NCBI GenBank assembly: GCA_023388015.1
Contig: JAEWHB010000233.1
Location: forward strand, 1-11,644
Origin: Bacteroidota bacterium
GTDB taxonomy: Bacteria; Bacteroidota; Bacteroidia; Flavobacteriales; Weeksellaceae
Direction of reading: 5' to 3'
DNA: 11,644 nt
A program made the translations under genes and the position numbers. Below the pieces are notes generated by a model. The model was not told where the DNA came from and made no database searches. It saw only the letters and a list, made by a program, of their open reading frames with translations. Of this stretch, positions 1 through 6,928 are shown in pieces (position 1 is the stretch's first letter; each line of letters opens with the position of its first letter).

Positions 1-68
1 TATGGTTCAATTTTTCTAATTTAGCCTAATTCGTAATGAATTATTTAAAACATATATAAAAATTAATA

Positions 69-938
69 ATGAAAAAAATATTTGCATTCTCCCTTATTTT
101 CGTCTTTCAATTCGGTCTTTCTCAGGATATCAAAGAAAAATCACTTCTTTGGGAAATCTCAGGCAAAGGGTTATCCCAACCTTCTTATCTATTCGGAACC
201 GTTCATATTGCCTGTCAGGGCGAAGTGGAAATGCGTCCTGAACTTCAGAATGCATTTGATAAAACCGAACAACTCATTCTGGAACTTGATATGGACGAAC
301 CGTCTTTGATGACCAAAATGATGCAGGCTTCACTTGCAACAGACGGAAAAAAGGTTTCAGAAAAACTTGGCGACGAACTTTCTGCAAAAGTAGATTCGCT
401 AATCACGGCAAAAATGGGTATGAGTCTGGCTATGTTTGAAAACCTCAACCTTCCGACTATCTCGGTTCAGCTGGGAATGCTCGCCATTGATTGTCCGATG
501 GATTTAGGCTATGATATGATGCTTTTATCGGAAGCACAGACGGTTAAAAAGGAAATAAAAGGTTTGGAAACACCCGAAGCACAAATTGATGTTTTGTTTT
601 CCATGACCGATGAAGAAGCTATGCAATCTATTTTTTATCTGCTTAATAATTTTGAAGAAGCGGAGCAACAACTTCGGGAACTATTGGCATATTACCGCAA
701 TCAAGAAGTTCAGGCTTTGTATAATTTCACAAAGGAATCTTTTGAAGACCCGAAATATCCGCAGGGAAATCTGGAAGATTTTCTGGATAAAAGAAACGAA
801 AACTGGATACCTGTAATTGAAAAAGAAATTAAGACTACACCGAGTTTCATTGCAGTCGGCGCAGCGCATCTGGCAGGAGAGAAAGGTGTAATCAATCTGC
901 TTAGAAAGCAAGGCTATAAGGTGAAAGCGGTTTTATGA
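69..938 (+). CDS. Secreted TraB/GumN family protein
   Basis: The 289-residue product starts with a signal peptide: MKK, a hydrophobic run to about residue 16, then a likely cleavage near FGLSQ/D. There is no lipobox cysteine, so it should be a soluble periplasmic or exported protein. The TraB/GumN (Tiki-like) fold is indicated by the N-terminal GTVH motif at residues 43-46, the acidic strand LELDMD at about 71-76, and the C-terminal GAAHL at about 264-268, followed by a helix and the closing segment QGYKV. In this superfamily the paired GxxH motifs and acidic residues form a putative metal-dependent hydrolase site; the bacterial substrate is unknown. The length is normal for the family and the frame is intact. 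The ATG at 69 is preceded by AT-rich sequence without a clear ribosome binding site, as is usual in this phylum. It overlaps the next frame by ATGA. Confidence 0.85.
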   Translation: MKKIFAFSLIFVFQFGLSQDIKEKSLLWEISGKGLSQPSYLFGTVHIACQGEVEMRPELQNAFDKTEQLILELDMDEPSLMTKMMQASLATDGKKVSEKLGDELSAKVDSLITAKMGMSLAMFENLNLPTISVQLGMLAIDCPMDLGYDMMLLSEAQTVKKEIKGLETPEAQIDVLFSMTDEEAMQSIFYLLNNFEEAEQQLRELLAYYRNQEVQALYNFTKESFEDPKYPQGNLEDFLDKRNENWIPVIEKEIKTTPSFIAVGAAHLAGEKGVINLLRKQGYKVKAVL

Positions 939-1117
939 AAAGAATAATTTTTTGTGGAATGATGCTGCTTATGCATTATTCCGTTTTGAGTCAAAACATG
1001 AAAATACCATTTGAAATTTCTGATGGAAATAAAACTTCCACTTATTTTGAAATAATTGAATTCTGGCAAAATCTGGATAAAAAATCAGATAAAATTCAAA
1101 TGATTGAAAGTGTTTAG
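935..1117 (+). pseudogene. 5' remnant of a secreted M14-type zinc carboxypeptidase
   Basis: This 60-codon frame starts at the ATGA that overlaps the stop of the TraB/GumN gene. It encodes a signal peptide (MKRIIFCGMMLL..., likely cut after VLSQ), then IPFEISDGNKTSTYFEIIEF and WQNLDKKSDKIQMIES. From memory this resembles the mature N-terminus of bacterial M14 carboxypeptidases (pattern: PFE..ngn.TaTY.e.i.fy..Ldk.s..i...e), whose zinc motif HxxE lies further on. Everything beyond residue 60 is missing: the frame stops at TAG 1115-1117, within the tail of the convergent methyltransferase gene, and the following DNA is that gene. I read it as a gene truncated by a deletion or rearrangement that left its 5' end behind the TraB gene. 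The alternative is a genuine small secreted protein; the family resemblance was judged by eye only. Confidence 0.55.
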
Positions 1118-1131
1118 CCTTTCGATTTTTT
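1103..1131 (+). terminator. Candidate intrinsic terminator spanning the convergent stop codons
   Basis: ATTGAAAG (1103-1110) can pair with CTTTCGAT (1119-1126), eight pairs with one G-U. The 8-nt loop contains both overlapping stop codons, and the plus strand continues with a run of T up to 1131. This is the layout of a Rho-independent terminator for the plus-strand TraB/remnant transcript. The stem is AT-rich and weak, and on the minus strand the following bases are not a clean T run, so use for the methyltransferase transcript is less likely. Confidence 0.35.
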
Positions 1132-2259
1132 ACTCCCTTCATAAATATCATACCGCAAGAAATCACATTCCAGCTTGCCGTTAAACACTTTTACTTTTTT
1201 GGAAGGTTTGAGTCCAACGAATTTTTTGGCCGATAAATCAGAAGTGATGAACCACGCAAAGGTGTTGGGATAATTATTTTTCAGCGTGTCGCCGATTGCT
1301 TTGTACAAAACTTCGTTATCGCTTTCAATTCGTTCGTTATAAGGCGGATTAAAAACTATCAATACCGGAAACATATCTTTTTCTGATTTGAAGAAATCCT
1401 GGTATTTTACTTCGATAAAATCTTCCAGATCAGCGTTTGTGATATTATCTTCCGCGATTTTCAGCATCGTTGGATTGATGTCATAGCCTACAATTTTTCC
1501 ACTAAATTCCTTGATGCGGGTCAATCTGGTTTCCTTTATTTTTTCAAATAAATCAGCATCAAAATCTTTCCAGTTTTCAAAAGCAAATTTCTGACGATGA
1601 ACTTGCGGCGGAATGTTGGCAGCCATCAAAGCGGCTTCTGTCAAAATCGTTCCGGAACCGCACATAGGATCCAGCAGATTTCCTTTGCCATCCCAGCCGG
1701 CGATTTTCAATAATCCGGCAGCCAAAACTTCATTGATAGGTGCTTTTCCGTGTTCGGTTTTATATCCGCGTTTGTGCAAAGATTCGCCGCTGCTGTCAAG
1801 GGATAAAGTCACTTTGTCGTGGCTGATGTGCAGATTGAAATAAATGTCTGGATTGTATTTATCAACACTTGGACGCCTTCCATATTTTTCCTGAAAATGA
1901 TCTACCAACGCATCTTTTACTTTCAGCGCAGCATAATGCGAATGTGTAAAATAGTCAGAATGAACTGTTGAATCAATTACAAAAGTTTGGTCCAAATCAA
2001 GGAATTCCTCCCAGTTAAATTTCTTAAATTTGTCGTATAACTGATGTTCGTTTTTAACTGAAAATGAATAAATTGGCTTAATAATTCGAAGTGCAGTAGA
2101 TAAACTGTAATTCGCTTTGTACATAAAACCCAAATCGCCATGAAATTCAACCAAACGGTTTTTTACTTCAATATCGGCCGCACCCATCGACTTTAATTCT
2201 TCAGCCAAGACTGTTTCGAATCCGAAGAAAGTTTTGGCCTGCATTCTGAAATTTTCCAA
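1114..2259 (-). CDS. THUMP-domain class I SAM-dependent RNA methyltransferase, RlmL type
   Basis: The 381-residue protein has an N-terminal ferredoxin-like/THUMP region (about residues 6-155) followed by a Rossmann methyltransferase. Visible motifs are RGYK at 164-167, the SAM-binding motif DPMCGSG at 197-203, GYD at 258-260 for the acidic residue after strand 2, and the catalytic NPPYNER at 304-310, typical of N2-guanine or N6-adenine methylation. E. coli RlmL is a fused enzyme of about 700 residues that makes m2G2445 in 23S rRNA and, through its RlmK half, m7G2069; this protein matches only the first half. The exact target base is inferred. The stated start is TTG at 2259, giving MENFRMQAK; an ATG at 2244 (residue 6) is the alternative. 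An in-frame TAA lies four codons upstream of TTG. I favour TTG because family members, as I recall them, carry a similar ENF-x-M start. It lies 28 nt after the upstream T9SS gene. Confidence 0.85.
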   Translation of the reverse strand: MENFRMQAKTFFGFETVLAEELKSMGAADIEVKNRLVEFHGDLGFMYKANYSLSTALRIIKPIYSFSVKNEHQLYDKFKKFNWEEFLDLDQTFVIDSTVHSDYFTHSHYAALKVKDALVDHFQEKYGRRPSVDKYNPDIYFNLHISHDKVTLSLDSSGESLHKRGYKTEHGKAPINEVLAAGLLKIAGWDGKGNLLDPMCGSGTILTEAALMAANIPPQVHRQKFAFENWKDFDADLFEKIKETRLTRIKEFSGKIVGYDINPTMLKIAEDNITNADLEDFIEVKYQDFFKSEKDMFPVLIVFNPPYNERIESDNEVLYKAIGDTLKNNYPNTFAWFITSDLSAKKFVGLKPSKKVKVFNGKLECDFLRYDIYEGSKKSKG

Positions 2260-2273
2260 ACTTAAATTTTATG

Positions 2274-2281
2274 CAAAATTA
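2274..2281 (-). promoter_or_regulatory. Possible -7 box for the methyltransferase gene
   Basis: Read on the minus strand, the 28-nt gap between the upstream giant gene and the methyltransferase contains TAATTTTG, an exact match to the Bacteroidota -7 element TAnnTTTG. It would place a transcription start close to 2267, just ahead of either start codon. No TTG is seen at the expected -33 distance, so this is a half-site only. Co-transcription with the genes upstream is equally possible. Confidence 0.3.
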
Positions 2282-2287
2282 AGGTTT

Positions 2288-3517
2288 TTAATTTCTGTAG
2301 CGTACCGAAATATGTCCCGATATGGATTTTCCTTCTTCAACCGTGATAATGTACCAATAATCTCCTGAAGGAACCGGATTACCCAGGTACTTTCCATCCC
2401 ATTTGAAATCAGTAGTCAAAGGTCGGTAAACGAAAATTTTACCGTAGCGATCAAAGATTTTAATATGTGCGTCAGGATAAACTTCCAAACCTTTGATAAT
2501 CCATAAATCGTTTTTACCGTCACCATTTGGTGTGATGAGATTTGCAATGCCCAAAACGCCAAATGTTTTGGCTGTAGAAATACATCCGTATTTACTTTTT
2601 ACGATAAGGTCATGAATGCCTCCCGGAACGTTATGAATTATAAAATCATTTGTCCAGGTAAAACCGTTGCTGTAACTGTATTGATAGGGTGGAAGTCCGC
2701 CATTTGCAAAAATTTTAATGGTATTTCCATTCACTTCAATATCTGTAATTACAGGTTGATTGTCAAAAATAACTTCGACTTCTCGGTAAGCGGGACAAGA
2801 TAAATCTGCAGATGTAACTTCTAATTTGTAAATTCCGGGTGAAGGAAAAGTTACGGTGCTTTGATTGCTGATTTCAGTTCCGTTTGCGTCATACCAAGTA
2901 TAAGTTTCGAATGAAGGAAGGAATTGGTATTCCTTATCGTCATAATTACAAAAAGCAAGGTATATGGGTAATTCGAATTCAGGAACAGCTTGTACTTCGA
3001 TTTTAAATTCTCCAACTCCGCCACAATTTCCGTTCATATCTATTGCTCTTGCGTATAAAATCTGCGGATTTGAGGTATTTGTATAATTGGTTGGATTTGA
3101 AATAGGGTTCGTACCAGTTGCGGCATCCATCGGCGTTAGGTGATAAGTAATGGTTGTATTTGTCAGGCCTAACTGAATATTTACTTGGTTATTTACCGTT
3201 GTTAAATTGAAATTTGTAAATCCATCGTTTGGTTCATGTGGCTCATCACATTCAAAATAAGTATCTGCAAGAACGGTTGTATTGATTATCGTTTCCAATT
3301 GAGCTTGGACAATGGTAAAGCAACCGAACTCATTTTCAACTCTCACAAAAACAAATGCACTTTGTGAAGGTGGCGTATAGGGATTTGGCAAAGGATTGAC
3401 TTGATTTTCCGCATCAATTTGTGTCAGATAATAAGTGAAATTTAATCCCGTAACATCTGCAACTACTAATTCGTCAAGATCTTCCAAGTTAAAAGTTGCG
3501 GGTCCCAGCATGCTGCA
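2288..3517 (-). repeat. Copy 1 of the duplicated stalk/sorting-domain cassette
   Basis: Residues 724-1132 of this protein align without meaningful gaps to residues 649-1056 of the upstream paralogue (see 5702-6928). Cysteine spacings are identical (65, 75 and 51 residues within units; 89 and 100 between units). The DNA also remains similar: a 41-nt stretch at 2559-2599 is identical to 5970-6010. By eye, protein identity is about a third in the first shared repeat, half in the second, near three quarters in the third, and just over 80% in the SprB-like plus sorting region. Confidence 0.85.
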
Positions 3518-5686
3518 TTCTTCTTTATAACCATCGTTTGCGACAGGTGCGGCATGATAAACCAATTGAAAAGAACCAAATTGAACACAACCTTGTAGGG
3601 AAACGATGCGCACCCAAATGGTCTGTGGCGCAGAAACATTCGGATAGCTTTCAGGATTTCCAATGGCACCTGTTCCGTTTATGGCTCCGTTTTCATCCAG
3701 GTGATAGGTAATTGTAAATTGAGTAGGATCGTTTCCATTCAAGATGGAAGTTTCATTTTCTGTCAAATCAGTTGAGATTCCTGTCAGCACCTGATCGGTC
3801 GAACAGTTTTCAATATCTGCGATTTCATAGGTAATTTGTCCGGCTGCAATTGCAATTAACTCAAACGAACCATACTGAATACAACCATCATCGTCTTCCA
3901 ATCTAACCCAAATTGTTTCGGGAGAAGTAGTATTTTCATAGGTTGTTGGATTTGGAATCGCATCATTTCCACTTAGTGCATCGTCAAGATTTAAATGATA
4001 GGTAATGGTAAAATCGGCGGGATTATTACCGTTGAGAATAGCGGATTCATTGTCTCTGAGATTAAATGGAATTCCGGTAATAATTTGGCTTGAAGAACAA
4101 TATTCTAAATTGGGAATTTCATGCGTTAACTCTGTAGCTGGTAGAATTTTCAATTCAAACTGACCAATTATATAACAACCTACAACGTCTTCCATACGCA
4201 CGTAAATAGTCTGATTGCCAGAATCATAAGCATTCGGAGTTGTGATGTTGGTGTTGTTTCCGGCAATTGCGGCTGCTTCATTTGTGTAATATCTGATTAA
4301 AATGCCTGTCTGGGCACCCAACATTTGATTACCGATTTGCGTCAAATTGAATGGTTCTGTTTGGTTATTATCGGAATCGCATTCTTCAAGAATTGGATTA
4401 TGTGTATTCACGGTGGGGGTTTGACCTAAAATGATTGGAATTTCAAATGTGTTATTTTCTTCGTCAAATTCCCGAATTGTACTTTCACCGGTTCCATCGT
4501 TGTCTACATGAGCTATCAAGGTGAAATTATTAGGAATTGTGATAGGAATTGACAACGTGATGGAGCCACTTTCGAAGCCACCAATGGGAATGTCATTTTG
4601 AGTAGCAGACATATCTAATAAAGTATCCCCAGCAAAAAAGGCAATAGGTGTACCAGCATCAAGAGCTTTTGTCGCAATTGTGTTGTGTACGGTATAATTA
4701 ACTTGAATGTCGCGGTCGTCACATTCTCCTATAGTTGTTTCAATTTCAATTGTAGCATCTGGAACTTCTGAATTTAGTACAAGGACGATGTTATTTATAA
4801 TGATAGCATCTGCCTGCATAGCATTACCTATTTGCCTACCGGAATGCAAATTGATAATTAACTCCTCATCCTCAACGCTCGTATAGCCTTGTATATCAAA
4901 TAAGTCCATATCCATATTGTGTAAATTTGGACTATTTGTAAAACTATTTGTACTATTAAAAACTTCAGTTGCTGGATTTAAAGGAGGATTGCTTACGATA
5001 TGATTATTAATCATCAAAGTTTCATCATAATTTAGGTTTTTGTCACCTTCCCATGCGAGGAATGCAATTTTATTTCCTTGGTTATGATATATATCTAAAT
5101 TATTTAGGACGATTGTTAAATCCTGATTATTATGACTGCTATCAACTTTTTCAAAACCATCGTAAATTTTAATTAAATTACTACCAAGAGATTCATCTTT
5201 ATAAACAACAACAATAGACCAACCACCAAAATTTGTTCGGTTAATACAATAAGGGGATAAAATACCATTTAAATCAAAATCTGAAATCGTATAATTACCG
5301 CTTCCCGTGGCTTGCACAAGGGCGGTTACATCTGCAAAGGCACCAAAAACGCTGCGAGTTGCAAGTGTTTCTGTAAATGTTCTGTCTGGCGTTATTTCAG
5401 TACCATTTAGTTTGATATTCAAATCAGCTTGACTTAATGATCCAGATCCTGCCCAATAAAGATATGCAGCAATGATTTCCTGCTCAGGATTCAATGTTAA
5501 AGTCGCACTGGAAGATGTCAAAATATAACAAAAGGAAGTGTTTATACTATTTTCAAATGGGTTCATAGTGTTCCCAATCATTGTAAAATCTATGTTCCCA
5601 AGAAATTGATTATAAGGTTGTATAGTTTGCCCAAATGAATTTATTGAAATTATAAAAACAAGCAGCTGGGTAAAATGTTTAATCAT
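2288..5686 (-). CDS. Giant T9SS type B surface protein with DUF3344-like head
   Basis: The 1132-residue exported protein has, in order: a signal peptide (1-20, ending NSFGQ); a β-rich head (about 60-305) with AYLYWAGSG, a DVTALV segment, GGWSIVVVYKD and IYDGFE, resembling the DUF3344 family; a CARDB-like Ig domain (about 310-421); five Cys-paired repeats (435-912) and a shorter sixth Ig-like unit (913-978); an SprB-like module (about 979-1046, with NGGLPPYQYSY and YGC); and the type B sorting domain (about 1049-1132, with ITPNGDGKND, IKIFDRYGK, WDGKYLGNP and GDYWYII). The sorting domain directs passage through the T9SS and surface attachment or release. It starts 15 nt after its paralogue ends, so the two are probably one transcript. 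A role as adhesin or gliding-associated filament is inference. No PorP/SprF-type partner gene, often adjacent to such genes, is present in the window. Confidence 0.88.
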   Translation of the reverse strand: MIKHFTQLLVFIISINSFGQTIQPYNQFLGNIDFTMIGNTMNPFENSINTSFCYILTSSSATLTLNPEQEIIAAYLYWAGSGSLSQADLNIKLNGTEITPDRTFTETLATRSVFGAFADVTALVQATGSGNYTISDFDLNGILSPYCINRTNFGGWSIVVVYKDESLGSNLIKIYDGFEKVDSSHNNQDLTIVLNNLDIYHNQGNKIAFLAWEGDKNLNYDETLMINNHIVSNPPLNPATEVFNSTNSFTNSPNLHNMDMDLFDIQGYTSVEDEELIINLHSGRQIGNAMQADAIIINNIVLVLNSEVPDATIEIETTIGECDDRDIQVNYTVHNTIATKALDAGTPIAFFAGDTLLDMSATQNDIPIGGFESGSITLSIPITIPNNFTLIAHVDNDGTGESTIREFDEENNTFEIPIILGQTPTVNTHNPILEECDSDNNQTEPFNLTQIGNQMLGAQTGILIRYYTNEAAAIAGNNTNITTPNAYDSGNQTIYVRMEDVVGCYIIGQFELKILPATELTHEIPNLEYCSSSQIITGIPFNLRDNESAILNGNNPADFTITYHLNLDDALSGNDAIPNPTTYENTTSPETIWVRLEDDDGCIQYGSFELIAIAAGQITYEIADIENCSTDQVLTGISTDLTENETSILNGNDPTQFTITYHLDENGAINGTGAIGNPESYPNVSAPQTIWVRIVSLQGCVQFGSFQLVYHAAPVANDGYKEECSMLGPATFNLEDLDELVVADVTGLNFTYYLTQIDAENQVNPLPNPYTPPSQSAFVFVRVENEFGCFTIVQAQLETIINTTVLADTYFECDEPHEPNDGFTNFNLTTVNNQVNIQLGLTNTTITYHLTPMDAATGTNPISNPTNYTNTSNPQILYARAIDMNGNCGGVGEFKIEVQAVPEFELPIYLAFCNYDDKEYQFLPSFETYTWYDANGTEISNQSTVTFPSPGIYKLEVTSADLSCPAYREVEVIFDNQPVITDIEVNGNTIKIFANGGLPPYQYSYSNGFTWTNDFIIHNVPGGIHDLIVKSKYGCISTAKTFGVLGIANLITPNGDGKNDLWIIKGLEVYPDAHIKIFDRYGKIFVYRPLTTDFKWDGKYLGNPVPSGDYWYIITVEEGKSISGHISVRYRN
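2951..4384 (-). repeat. Five tandem ~95-residue cysteine-paired repeats in the 1132-aa protein
   Basis: Protein-level tandem repeats begin at cysteines 436, 530, 628, 724 and 813, with 913 opening the next unit, so spacings are 94, 98, 96, 89 and 100 residues. Each unit follows a common plan: Cys, F-N-L strand, T-I-T-Y-H-L-like strand, N-P-x-x-Y turn, then I-(W/Y)-V-R and a second Cys about 65-75 residues after the first (504, 602, 700, 789, 888). The cysteine pairs suggest one disulfide per domain. Units two and three are the most alike, both with ILNGN, FTITYHL and TIWVR, pointing to a recent internal duplication. Confidence 0.8.
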
Positions 5687-5701
5687 TGAATTAATTTAGA
5701 A

Positions 5702-6928
5702 TTATCTTGTTCTAACTGTAATGTGACCGCTAATAGATTTTCCATCTTCCACTGAGATTATGTACCAATAATCTCCGGGAGCAACAGGATTACCAAGATA
5801 TTTCCCGTCCCAAATAAATTCTGCATTCAATGGTCTGTCTACAAATATTTTCCCGAAACGATCAAAGATTTTAATGTGCGCATTGGGATAAACTTCCAAT
5901 CCTTTGATTACCCAAAAATCATTTCTTCCGTCGCCGTTGGGTGTAATCAAATTGGGAATTCCAAGCACTCCAAATGTTTTGGCTGTAGAAATACATCCGT
6001 ATTTACTTTTCACAATCAGATCATAAATTCCACCCGGAACATTGTGAATTACAAAATCATCAGTCCAGGTCAAACCATTGTTGTAGCTGTATTGATAAGG
6101 TGGAAGTCCGCCATTTGCCGAAATTTTTATGGTGTTTTCTATCACTTCAATATTGGTAATGATAGGCTGGTTGTCAAAAATGACTTCGACTTCGCGCATA
6201 GCAGGACAAGAAAGTTCGGCTGATGTAACCTCAAGCGTATAAATCCCTTCTTGATTGAAAGCTACCACATTATTATTGCTGATTACCGTTCCATTTGAAT
6301 CATACCAAGTATAAGTTTCAAATGGTTGCGGGAAATCATATTCTTTGGTGTCATAATTACAGAAAACCAAATAATCTGGTAAATTAAATTCCGGCACTTC
6401 TAGCACTTCTATATTAAATTCCACAATTCCCGCACAACCACCGTTTCCGTCTGTTGCTCTCGAATAAATAGTTTGAGGTGAAGTTTCATTTGTATATTCT
6501 GCAGGATTTGAAATCGCATTGGTATTGGCCAAAGCATCTTCAAAAGACACAAAATAGCGGATTGTAAATTCGGTTCCGCCTAATGAATTCTCTATCGATG
6601 GTTTCATTTGGGTCAAGTCAAAACTTGCAATTCCATCATTGTTTTCATAAGGATCATCACAAACCGAAATAATTTCTTCCAATTCATTGTGAACCAAATG
6701 GGTATCCAACATGACTTCTGCAATATCAAAACAGCCGTTCAGATCTTGAACTCTAGCAAAAATAATTTGATCAGGAGAAGTATTTTGATAATTATCTGGC
6801 AAAGCATTCAAGCCATTGAAAGCTTCATCAAAAGTCAAGTGATAAGTAAAACTTAGGTCTGTTATATCTGCAACCAATGCAGGATTGATAGAAGGTAAAT
6901 TATAAGTGGAATAATTGTCAATGCTACA
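5702..6928 (-). repeat. Copy 2 of the duplicated stalk/sorting-domain cassette
   Basis: This is the partner of 2288-3517: residues 649-1056 here match residues 724-1132 of the downstream gene with the same cysteine spacing. Upstream of this point the two proteins have different numbers and types of domains, so the shared unit starts within the repeat array and runs to the stop codon, with the sister protein having one extra C-terminal residue. Confidence 0.85.

Noticed and set aside
1..68. Promoter for the TraB/GumN gene in the first 68 bases
   Set aside because: The region is AT-rich, but I found no convincing TTG / TAnnTTTG pair; TAATTTAG near 18-25 is only a partial match.
1114..2259. Assignment as the bifunctional RlmKL enzyme
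   Set aside because: The protein ends after one methyltransferase domain at 381 residues and has no RlmK-like second half.
5876..6223. Plus-strand open frame of 115 codons antisense to the giant gene, similar to another antisense frame at 2612-2803
   Set aside because: The apparent conservation comes from both lying opposite the duplicated 3' cassette; the coding sense strand explains the similarity, and neither has a recognisable domain.
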